Origin: JALYRV01 sp035512575 | GTDB taxonomy: Bacteria > Acidobacteriota > Vicinamibacteria > Vicinamibacterales > SCN-69-37 | Assembly (NCBI GenBank): GCA_035512575.1 | Contig: DATKDT010000107.1 | Location: 1-21,398 of the forward strand | Reading direction: 5' to 3' | DNA: 21,398 nt | Shown here: piece by piece, positions 15,794-21,398 of the stretch | Position numbering within the stretch: the first letter of the stretch is position 1 | Layout: the number at the start of each line of letters is the position of its first letter | Translations under genes and position numbers: made by a program | The notes under the pieces: generated by a model | What the model saw: only the letters and a program-made list of their open reading frames with translations | What the model was told of the DNA's origin: nothing | Database searches by the model: none

Positions 15794-17781
15794 TCCACTG
15801 GCAGCGCCGCCTTCTCGCCGTCGTGTTCATCGCGCTCATCGTGGGCAGCGCGCTCGTCGTGCTGTGGACGATGAAGCATACGGTGGCGATTCACCGGCTG
15901 CGGCGCGGCGTGGGCGACACGATGTTCCTGTCGGCCGACGGCAAGCCGTGGTTCCGCATGGACGAGCGGCGCCGCGACGTGCAGATCGGCGAGATTTCAG
16001 AGCATCTGCGCAATGCGGTGCTGGCGATCGAGGATCACCGGTTCCACCGCCACGTCGGGCTCGATCCCATCGGCATCAGCCGGGCCGCGGTGCGCAACGC
16101 CACGCGCAGCTCCACGGAAGGCGGCAGCACGATCACGCAGCAGCTCGCGCGCACGATGTTCCTGTCGAACCGCCGCACGTGGGGGCGCAAGATTCAGGAA
16201 TCCGGGCTGGCCCTCCTGCTCGAAGTGCAGCTGTCGAAGGAGCAGATCTTCGAGCTGTATCTCAATCGCATCTATCTGAGCGGCGGCATGTACGGCGTCG
16301 AGGCCACCTCGCAGGCCGTCTTCGGCAAGCCGTCGAAGTCGCTGACGCTGGCCGAGGCGGCGCTCATCGCGGGGCTGATCAAGGCGCCGTCGGCGCTGTC
16401 GCCGTGGGGCAACCTCGACGAGGCTCGCGAGCGCAGCTTCGTGGTGCTGGCGCGGATGCAGGAGCTGAAGTTCATCACCGCTGAGGAGGAGGCGAGCGCG
16501 CGCCGGGCGCGGCTGCGCATCCGCCCCTACCCGCGCGCGGCCGAGGCGCGGCACGGCTACGCGAAGGACTATCTGCGGCAGCTGTTCCGCGACCGCTTCG
16601 GCGGCGATCATCCGCCCGACTGGAAGGTGCACACCACGTTCGTACCCGAGCTGCAGGATGCGGCCGAGCGCGCCGTGTCGCAGGGGCTGCGCCGCTGGGG
16701 CCGCAACGTCGAAGCGGCGCTGGTGGCCGTCGATCCGCGCACGGGCGACATTCTGGCGATGGTCGGCGGCCGCGACTACGCCGAGTCGCAGTACAACCGC
16801 GCGGTGCGCAGCGAGCGGCAGCCAGGCTCGGCGTTCAAGCCGTTCGTGTTTGCCGCGGCGCTCGAGCGCGGCTGGTCGCCGGTCTCGGTGCTCGAAGGCC
16901 TTTCCACGATCGAGCCGCTCGGCACCGAGGAATGGCAGCCGCGCAACGCCAGCTATTCACCCGACCGCATCACGCTGCGCCAGGCGCTGTTCGAGTCGAA
17001 CAACCGCGCCGCCTCGGCGCTGCAGCGCCGCATCGGCTCGCGCGCCGTGCTCGCCCTCGCCGGCGGCGTCGGCCTCGACGATCAGCCCGACGTGCCCTCG
17101 CTGGCGCTCGGCGCCGGCCTCGTCACGCCGCTCGATCTCACCGCCGCCTACGCGCCGTTCGCCAACGGCGGCGAGGCTGTCGAGCCGCGCGCGATCGCGC
17201 GCATCGTCGACGCCGGCGGCGGCGTCGTGCTGCGCGACGATGTCGATCGGCGGCGCGTGCTCAGTGAGGAAACCGCGTTCCAGATGTTCACCATGCTCAG
17301 GGACGTCGTGGATCGCGGCACGGGCGCCGGCGCGCGCGCCCAGGGCGTGCGCTTCACGGCCGCCGGCAAGACCGGCACCACCAACGACTACAAGGACGCC
17401 TGGTTCGTCGGCTTCTCCTCCTCGGTCGTCGTCGGCGTGTGGGCGGGGCTCGACACGCCGGCGACGATTGCGGGCGACGGATCGGGCTCGCGCATCGCGC
17501 TGCCGATCTGGTCGGACTTCATGCGGCGGGCGGCGCGGTACCGGCCGCCGCGCGCGTTCAGCGCTCCAGCGTCGCTGCGCGAGGAAGCGCTCTGCCGCGA
17601 GTCGTTCCTGCAGCCGATGGCGCAGTGCCCGCGCTACGTCGAGTACTTCAAGGGCGGCGACGACATCCCGCGCGCGCAGTGCCCGATTCATACCGGCACC
17701 ATCGAGGAGCGCGTGGAGCGGGCCGTGGAGGGCTTCTTCCGGGGGCTGGGGCGCAAGCTGCGCGGGATCTTCCGGGACTAG
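15790..17781 (+). CDS. Class A penicillin-binding protein, second copy
   Basis: A 663-residue bifunctional peptidoglycan synthase with an N-terminal membrane anchor (about 8-28). GT51 motifs: EDHRFHRHVG with catalytic E81 and EGGSTITQQLAR (110-121). Transpeptidase motifs: SAFK with nucleophile S347, SNN (403-405) and KTGT (527-530). The C-terminal segment has three cysteines ending in CPIHTG, matching CPLHSG in the paralogue at 10301-12802, and then a short amphipathic tail with no proline-rich extension. The two proteins agree closely across the transpeptidase core (for instance RQPGSAFKPFV in both), so they are paralogues with different tails and perhaps different partners or growth conditions. 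Translation is coupled to pcs through an ATGA overlap. Transcript end is not marked by an obvious terminator; the next gene starts 45 bp later. Confidence 0.95.
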   Translation: MIHWQRRLLAVVFIALIVGSALVVLWTMKHTVAIHRLRRGVGDTMFLSADGKPWFRMDERRRDVQIGEISEHLRNAVLAIEDHRFHRHVGLDPIGISRAAVRNATRSSTEGGSTITQQLARTMFLSNRRTWGRKIQESGLALLLEVQLSKEQIFELYLNRIYLSGGMYGVEATSQAVFGKPSKSLTLAEAALIAGLIKAPSALSPWGNLDEARERSFVVLARMQELKFITAEEEASARRARLRIRPYPRAAEARHGYAKDYLRQLFRDRFGGDHPPDWKVHTTFVPELQDAAERAVSQGLRRWGRNVEAALVAVDPRTGDILAMVGGRDYAESQYNRAVRSERQPGSAFKPFVFAAALERGWSPVSVLEGLSTIEPLGTEEWQPRNASYSPDRITLRQALFESNNRAASALQRRIGSRAVLALAGGVGLDDQPDVPSLALGAGLVTPLDLTAAYAPFANGGEAVEPRAIARIVDAGGGVVLRDDVDRRRVLSEETAFQMFTMLRDVVDRGTGAGARAQGVRFTAAGKTGTTNDYKDAWFVGFSSSVVVGVWAGLDTPATIAGDGSGSRIALPIWSDFMRRAARYRPPRAFSAPASLREEALCRESFLQPMAQCPRYVEYFKGGDDIPRAQCPIHTGTIEERVERAVEGFFRGLGRKLRGIFRD

Positions 17782-17813
17782 GGCCGGGCGGGCGCGCGCG
17801 ATCGCGCCGGGTG

Positions 17814-17819
17814 CATAAT
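17814..17819 (+). promoter_or_regulatory. -10-like element before the SRPBCC gene
   Basis: CATAAT, five of six matches to TATAAT, ends 7 bp before the ATG at 17827. The spacing again suggests a leaderless or very short-leader transcript. No -35 is recognisable in the GC-rich sequence upstream. Confidence 0.4.
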
Positions 17820-17826
17820 CACCGGC

Positions 17827-18354
17827 ATGCGGAACCTGGTGAAGCTCCTGGTCGGGCTCGTCGTGCTGCTGGTGGTTCTGGCCGGTGTGGCGGCCCTGGT
17901 CGGCATGGCCCTGCCGGCCTCGCACGAAGCCACGCGCAGCGCGCGCATCGACGCGCCGGCGTCGGCGATCTACTCGATGCTGATCGTGCCCGAGGCGTAC
18001 CCGGAATGGCGGCCGGATGTGGAGCGCGTCGAGCGCATGGACGCCGACCGGTTCCGCGAATACGGCAAGGACGGCCCGATCGTCTTCCGCATCGTCGACA
18101 GGCAGCCGCCCTCGCGGCTGGTCGTCGCGGTCGACGATCCGGATCAGCCGTTCAGCGGCACGTGGACGTTCGAGCTGCAGCCGGAGGGCGCGCAGGGCCA
18201 GGCGACGCGCGTGCGCATCACCGAGCGCGGCGACGTGCCGAACCCGCTGTTCCGCGCGATCGCCCGCGTGCTGATGTCGCCAACGGAGGGGATTGAGGCC
18301 TATCTGCGGAATCTCGGGCGGCGGTTCGGCCAGGATGTCACGATCGAGCCCTGA
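17827..18354 (+). CDS. Membrane-anchored SRPBCC-superfamily protein
   Basis: A 175-residue protein with one N-terminal hydrophobic helix (about 5-29) followed by a START/Bet v1-like (SRPBCC) fold. Markers are the opening strand ATRSARIDAPASAIYSML (35-52), the PEAYPEWRPDVERVE stretch (55-69), the central strands FRIVDRQPPSRLVVAV (87-102) and GTWTFELQP (111-119), and the long C-terminal helix with EGIEAYLRNLGRRF (154-167). The fold forms a hydrophobic pocket that binds lipids or other small molecules; the anchor would hold it at the outer face of the inner membrane. The ligand is unknown. It follows the second PBP gene by 45 bp and has its own -10-like element, so it may be expressed separately. 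Lipid binding near a phosphatidylcholine synthase operon is suggestive only. Confidence 0.85.
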   Translation: MRNLVKLLVGLVVLLVVLAGVAALVGMALPASHEATRSARIDAPASAIYSMLIVPEAYPEWRPDVERVERMDADRFREYGKDGPIVFRIVDRQPPSRLVVAVDDPDQPFSGTWTFELQPEGAQGQATRVRITERGDVPNPLFRAIARVLMSPTEGIEAYLRNLGRRFGQDVTIEP

Positions 18355-18375
18355 GCGAAGAATCCGCAGATCACT

Positions 18376-18572
18376 CGGCCGTTCGCCGATCGGCGCAACG
18401 CTCGCCTGGCTCCACTTCGACGTCCGGAAAAACGCCGCTGCGCACCAGGCGAACTTGCACGCGTGGGGCCCCGAGACCCACGCGTGAGCAGGCGCTCCGC
18501 GGCGTTTTACCCGAGTCCTGACGGACGTCTCAGAGTCGCCCGCCAATCGTCGCGCCGATCGGCCAGCGGCCG
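18376..18572. repeat. Long nested imperfect inverted repeat (197 bp hairpin)
   Basis: Nested complementary blocks share one centre: 18376-18400 with 18548-18572 (22 of 25 pairs), 18419-18426 with 18522-18529 (8 of 8, GACGTCCG), 18429-18438 with 18499-18508 (10 of 10, AAAACGCCGC), and 18458-18467 with 18477-18486 (10 of 10, CACGCGTGGG) around a 9-nt loop. An alternative local stem, 18402-18409 with 18445-18452 (TCGCCTGG/CCAGGCGA), would compete with the full hairpin. Read outward-in, both arms encode a similar peptide start (GR-PIGAT, later DVR), so they look like diverged inverted copies of one sequence. Confidence 0.85.
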
Positions 18573-18603
18573 GTGAACCATTCGCGCGGCGGGCGAGGCG
18601 GCA

Positions 18604-18623
18604 GTTTCCACAGGTTATCCACA
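18604..18623 (+). other. Pair of DnaA-box-like 9-mers
   Basis: TTATCCACA at 18615-18623 is an exact match to the strong DnaA box, and GTTTCCACA at 18604-18612 differs from the TTWTNCACA consensus only at its first base. They are in the same orientation, 11 bp apart (about one helical turn), and an A-rich run follows at 18624-18630. Function is not established. Confidence 0.5.
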
Positions 18624-18629
18624 GAAAAA

Positions 18630-18875
18630 ATGTTCGAGCGTTGCAGATCTTGCGCGAGTGGCACGGAACATTCGTTGCCTTCGCGTCGCGACGATGGGAT
18701 AACGGCGGAATGAAAGCGATTCCTTCGTGTTGCGGCGCACACCGAGCGTTGGGCGGAAGCGGCGCGTAAATCGGCTGCGGACCTCCTCGCGCTTGTGGAC
18801 GAATGCGAGAGGCGAGGCCTCGAAGTGCCGGAAGAAGTCGACGTCGAGCGGCTGCGGAGCGAGCAGCGCGAGTAA
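18630..18875 (+). pseudogene. Coding-like frame interrupted by an in-frame TGA
   Basis: From ATG at 18630 the frame reads MFERCRSCASGTEH..., with a CxxC pair, and meets TGA at 18711-18713. The same frame then stays open to TAA at 18873-18875 and encodes a helical, charged end (ERWAEAARKSAADLLALVDE, then CERRGLEVPEEVDVERL) with strongly coding-like codons (GAG, GCG, GAC, CTC) unlike the surrounding non-coding sequence. No start codon suits the downstream part alone, apart from an internal GTG. I do not recognise a family. It may be a decayed gene, a chance fusion of two frames, or the 3' part of a gene whose 5' part is frameshifted. Only the C-terminal half looks convincingly coding. Confidence 0.35.
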
Positions 18876-18891
18876 CCCGCACGCGCGCGCA

Positions 18892-18998
18892 GGTGCGGTG
18901 TCCGGCGTTCTGCCGCGACGGCGTCAAAAAGACGTCGGAGAGACCGCTCTTTGGCTCGACTCGCCCCGCCGGCGCGGCGGAATGCCGGACATCGCACC
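18892..18998. repeat. Second nested imperfect inverted repeat (107 bp hairpin)
   Basis: Outer arms 18892-18921 and 18969-18998 pair at 26 of 30 positions. Inside, GTCG (18934-18937) pairs with CGAC (18957-18960) and AGAG (18939-18942) with CTCT (18947-18950) around ACCG, on nearly the same centre. Both arms read outward-in as a peptide beginning VRCPAF, again suggesting diverged inverted copies of one sequence. Its sequence differs from the first hairpin. Confidence 0.8.
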
Positions 18999-19046
18999 GC
19001 AGCACAGACGAGCGCGCGAGGCGACGCAGTTGTCGCCGCACCCCGA

Positions 19047-20648
19047 TCAGCGCACGCGCACGATCGGATAGCTCTTTGTGTCGGCGCCGAGCAGCTGGTC
19101 GAGCACGTTCCACGTCACCCATCCATCATCCGACCGCGGCTCGAGCAGATAGAAGACGATCCTGCCGAGCGGCTGATTGACGGGCACGGCAAGCGAGCCG
19201 GCGGTCAGCGAGACGTCGGAGGCCGCTTCCCACGCGCCATCCAGCGTGCGCATGCGGTGACCCTGGAATTCGCGCTCGATCTGCGTGTTGGACGTGATCG
19301 CGAATCGCTCGGCGCGCACCGTCTTCGGCTCGGTGAGCCGCGTGAACCGGATGCCGTGCGCCGTCAGCTTGTCAGCCAGCGACCCGAGCAGGCGCGCGTT
19401 CTGCATCGCGTTCTGCAGCAGATCGCCGGGGATGTAGTACTCAGCCGGCGCCGTCTCGTCCATCGCCGACTCGAATGTGCTGTGGTCGCGCATGACCTCG
19501 GGCGTGACGACGTCCTGTCGCAGCAGCATCACCTGTCCGGTGTAGGGATGACGCTGCTCTTCGACGTCGCCCATCAGGATCGTGAGCTCGCCGCCCTGGT
19601 GATAGCGCGAGCGCACCGACTGCGTCTTGCCGACGATTGAGGCGGCATCCGCGGCGGCCACGATCTGCTTGATGCGATCCGCGTGCCCCGCGGCGAAGCC
19701 GAGCGCCTCCTCGAGGAAGTAGTCGGTCGCCTTGATCCGATCTTCGAACGTCAGATACGAGTACGCCTCGCTGAGCAGCGCGAAGCGGTTGCGCAGGCCG
19801 ATGTAGTTGTTGTTGAAGCGCGGCACGTGCTCGAACGTCTGCCAGCGGCGGCTGCCCGGCTGGCCCGACGCGTTGCCGTAATAGAAATACTCCCACCCGT
19901 GCTTCGCCTTCACCTGCTTCGTGATGTGCGGAAACCACTCGCCGCGCAGCAGCCCGATGATCCCCGCGTCCGTGTTGGGATTGAGCGGCGGGGAATAGGT
20001 CAGGTGGTACGCGTGCCGCGTGCCGTTGGTCGTGTGCAGATCGATGCCGACGTGCGGGTCGTAGTCATTGAAGAGCGCCGCCATGGAGCGCGCCTCCGGC
20101 GACTCCTGCTTCATGTGATCGCGGTTGAGATCGAAGTCCTGCGCGTTCGGCCGCCGGCCCATGCCGCCGATCGGCCCATGCTGCGATCCGCGATTCGTCA
20201 GCGCGATGCGCTCGTTGCCGTCGGCGTTGTAGATCGGCGCCACCAGCAGCACCATCGTCTTCATCCAGTCGGCATACCCGCCGCGCGCAATCGCGCGCAG
20301 CAGCTTCTGCGCCGATTCCTTGCCTTCCACTTCGCCGCCGTGAATGTTGCCCTGGATGTAGACGCGCAGCCTGCCCGAGGCCTTCACCGCTTCGGGCGAC
20401 GCATTCGCCACGTCGCCGACGACGGCCAGCGGCAGCGCGCGGCCTTCCATCGTGTACCCGAACGTCGTCAGGTGAATGCGGGGCGACGCGGCGTCCACGA
20501 CTTTCAGAAACGCCATGACATCGTCGTAGCGGCTGGTCTCGCGGTAGCCGGTGCGCTCGGGAACGGTCGTGAGCTGAGCGAGCGGCTGTGTCTGGGCCTG
20601 CAGGACGCATGTGGCGGCCACGGCCAGGCCGGCGATCAGTCGTGTCAT
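19047..20648 (-). CDS. Secreted M14-family zinc carboxypeptidase-like protein
   Basis: A 533-residue exported metallopeptidase with a signal peptide over about residues 1-19 (MTRLIAGLAVAATCVLQAQ). The M14 domain spans about 35-330. Zinc ligands are H103 and E106 in NIHGGEVEG (HxxE) and H205 in GIDLHTTNG; the substrate-carboxylate-binding NR pair is N175-R176 in DLNRDH; the catalytic glutamate is E294 in LLSEAYSY. The remaining 200 residues form an accessory beta-rich domain without a recognised family. It should release C-terminal residues from peptides outside the cytoplasm and supply amino acids. It is divergent from an M24 peptidase, with 25 bp between start codons and a shared palindromic -10 element, so the two are probably expressed together. 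Its 3' end faces the repeat-rich gap. Confidence 0.93.
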   Translation of the reverse strand: MTRLIAGLAVAATCVLQAQTQPLAQLTTVPERTGYRETSRYDDVMAFLKVVDAASPRIHLTTFGYTMEGRALPLAVVGDVANASPEAVKASGRLRVYIQGNIHGGEVEGKESAQKLLRAIARGGYADWMKTMVLLVAPIYNADGNERIALTNRGSQHGPIGGMGRRPNAQDFDLNRDHMKQESPEARSMAALFNDYDPHVGIDLHTTNGTRHAYHLTYSPPLNPNTDAGIIGLLRGEWFPHITKQVKAKHGWEYFYYGNASGQPGSRRWQTFEHVPRFNNNYIGLRNRFALLSEAYSYLTFEDRIKATDYFLEEALGFAAGHADRIKQIVAAADAASIVGKTQSVRSRYHQGGELTILMGDVEEQRHPYTGQVMLLRQDVVTPEVMRDHSTFESAMDETAPAEYYIPGDLLQNAMQNARLLGSLADKLTAHGIRFTRLTEPKTVRAERFAITSNTQIEREFQGHRMRTLDGAWEAASDVSLTAGSLAVPVNQPLGRIVFYLLEPRSDDGWVTWNVLDQLLGADTKSYPIVRVR

Positions 20649-20656
20649 GGTGGGGC

Positions 20657-20664
20657 ATTATAAT
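20657..20664. promoter_or_regulatory. Palindromic bidirectional -10 element ATTATAAT
   Basis: ATTATAAT is its own reverse complement and gives a perfect TATAAT on each strand: 20659-20664 plus, ending 9 bp before the M24 start, and 20662-20657 minus, ending 8 bp before the M14 start. Either transcript would start within a few bases of its ATG, with no room for a Shine-Dalgarno site. No clear -35 is seen on either side. Confidence 0.6.
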
Positions 20665-20673
20665 TCGCGCATC

Positions 20674-21398
20674 ATGAAGCGCCGATTGGTTGTCGGTCTG
20701 ATGGCCGGCGTGGCCCTGATGCTGGCCACGCCTCTGCGGGCGCAAAGACCTCTCTTTACGACCACCCTTCCCGCCTCCGAATTCGCCGCGCGGCGCGCGG
20801 CGGTCATGCGCGCGATTGGCGACGGCGTGGCCGTGCTGCAGGGGGCGACCGAGCGGCCGGTCTACCGGCAGTTCCGGCAGAGCGCGCAGTTCTTCTATCT
20901 CACCGGCGTCGAGGCGCCGCGCGCGATGCTCGTCATCGACGGGCGCGCGAACACGTCGACGCTGTTCCTGCCGGCGCGCGACGAGCGGATGGAGCGGTCG
21001 GAAGGGCCGGTGCTGTCACCGGGCCCCGGCGCCGAGCGGCTGACGGGAATCGAGCGCGTGGCCGATCGCGCGGCCTTCGACGAGGCGCTTGCCGCGATTG
21101 CCGCCGAAGGGCGCCAGATCTTCACGACCTTCCGGCCCGAAGCGCTCGAGGCGTCGACTCCGAACCAGGGCAACACGCACGCGCGGCGGATGGCCGACGA
21201 CAAGTGGGACGGCCGGCAGACGCGCGAGCAGATCTTCCGCGCGAAGCTGGCGGCGGCATCGCCGAAGTCGGAGATCGCCGATCTCGACCGCATCCTCGAC
21301 GGAATGCGGCTCGTGAAGAGCGCGCGCGAGATTGCGCTGGTGCGCGAGGCGTCGCGCCTGGCCGGCGAGGCGCTGATGGAAGCCATGCGCGTGGCGCG
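20674..21398 (+). CDS. Secreted Xaa-Pro aminopeptidase (M24 family), partial (3' end outside window)
   Basis: The first 241 codons of an M24-type aminopeptidase, which removes N-terminal residues preceding proline. A signal peptide (MKRRLVVGLMAGVALMLATP, cleavage after about residue 23 in LRAQ) sends it out of the cytoplasm. The AMP_N domain follows: SEFAARRAAVMRAIGDGVAVL (residues 34 onward), QSAQFFYLTGVE, the AMLVIDG strand and LFLPARDERMERSEGP. A helical linker ends in RLVKSAREIALVREAS, the usual lead into the creatinase-fold catalytic domain, which lies beyond the edge, so the metal ligands cannot be checked. The ATG at 20674 begins the signal peptide and lies 9 bp after a perfect TATAAT. 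It is divergent from the M14 gene, and the two enzymes together suit breakdown of external peptides from both ends. Confidence 0.92.
   Translation, partial: MKRRLVVGLMAGVALMLATPLRAQRPLFTTTLPASEFAARRAAVMRAIGDGVAVLQGATERPVYRQFRQSAQFFYLTGVEAPRAMLVIDGRANTSTLFLPARDERMERSEGPVLSPGPGAERLTGIERVADRAAFDEALAAIAAEGRQIFTTFRPEALEASTPNQGNTHARRMADDKWDGRQTREQIFRAKLAAASPKSEIADLDRILDGMRLVKSAREIALVREASRLAGEALMEAMRVA

Larger units (their letters stand above)
18355..19046. other. 692-bp stretch without a convincing intact gene
   Basis: The only gene-poor interval in the window. In order it holds a 197-bp nested inverted repeat, two DnaA-box-like 9-mers, a coding-like frame broken by TGA, and a 107-bp nested inverted repeat. 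Coding-type codon bias is patchy and short open frames exist on both strands, none with a recognisable domain. It separates the SRPBCC gene from the convergent M14 peptidase gene. Confidence 0.7.

Noticed and set aside
18376..18572. Integron attC site
   Set aside because: The arms lack the conserved RYYYAAC/GTTRRRY core pair (only an AAC on the left, GTC on the right) and no integrase or cassette array is present.
18604..18630. Chromosomal replication origin
   Set aside because: Only two DnaA-like boxes are present and none of dnaA, dnaN, rpmH or gyrB is nearby.
18711..18713. Reading the TGA at 18711 as selenocysteine
   Set aside because: No SECIS-like hairpin is evident just downstream, no selenoprotein family is recognised and no sel genes are in view.
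18530..18997. Minus-strand protein gene of about 155 residues
   Set aside because: Its start lies inside the second hairpin, it reads through both DnaA-like boxes, it has no recognisable domain, and its coding bias holds only in the last 30 or so codons.

Overview
The window is GC-rich throughout, with dense, mostly overlapping or nearly touching genes, and its gene content fits an environmental acidobacterium, most likely of the Vicinamibacteria type. The reasons are the sigma factor plus Ser/Thr kinase pair, the Tat-exported amidase, the M14 and M24 secreted peptidases and the general protein style. This placement is inference from gene content, because there is no rRNA or other direct taxonomic marker here. 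No tRNA, rRNA, CRISPR array, insertion sequence or transposase gene was seen.

Region 1 (1-8539) is an unbroken run of eight minus-strand genes. In transcription order they are: a secreted protein of unknown function, a Tat-exported amidase, a cyclophilin-type prolyl isomerase, an ECF-type sigma factor, a membrane-anchored Ser/Thr kinase, a triple-PAS histidine kinase, a small Rcp1-like response regulator, and a receiver-histidine kinase hybrid that runs off the left edge. Two junctions are ATGA start/stop overlaps (sigma/kinase, histidine kinase/regulator) and the largest gap is 80 bp, so several units and perhaps the whole run are co-transcribed. It reads as envelope-facing enzymes followed by a phosphorylation-based signalling block.

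Region 2 (8540-10202) starts with an 89-bp divergent intergenic stretch made largely of nine tandem 7-bp units. It drives, on the plus strand, a protein with three fused RidA/YjgF domains, whose stop overlaps the start of a DUF523 (TudS-like) iron-sulfur protein.

Region 3 (10301-17781) is a cell-envelope block: a class A penicillin-binding protein with a long proline-rich tail, a small coiled-coil protein convergent with an FtsH protease, then a divergent phosphatidylcholine synthase whose stop overlaps the start of a second class A penicillin-binding protein. A small membrane-anchored SRPBCC protein follows.

Region 4 (18355-19046) is the only long stretch without a convincing gene. It carries two long, nested, imperfect inverted repeats (197 and 107 bp), a pair of DnaA-box-like 9-mers, and a coding-like frame interrupted by TGA. 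It is the most unexplained part of the window.

Region 5 (19047-21398) holds divergent secreted peptidases, an M14 zinc carboxypeptidase family protein and an M24/Xaa-Pro aminopeptidase cut by the right edge. They are separated by 25 bp containing a perfectly palindromic -10 element (ATTATAAT) that would serve both directions with little or no leader.
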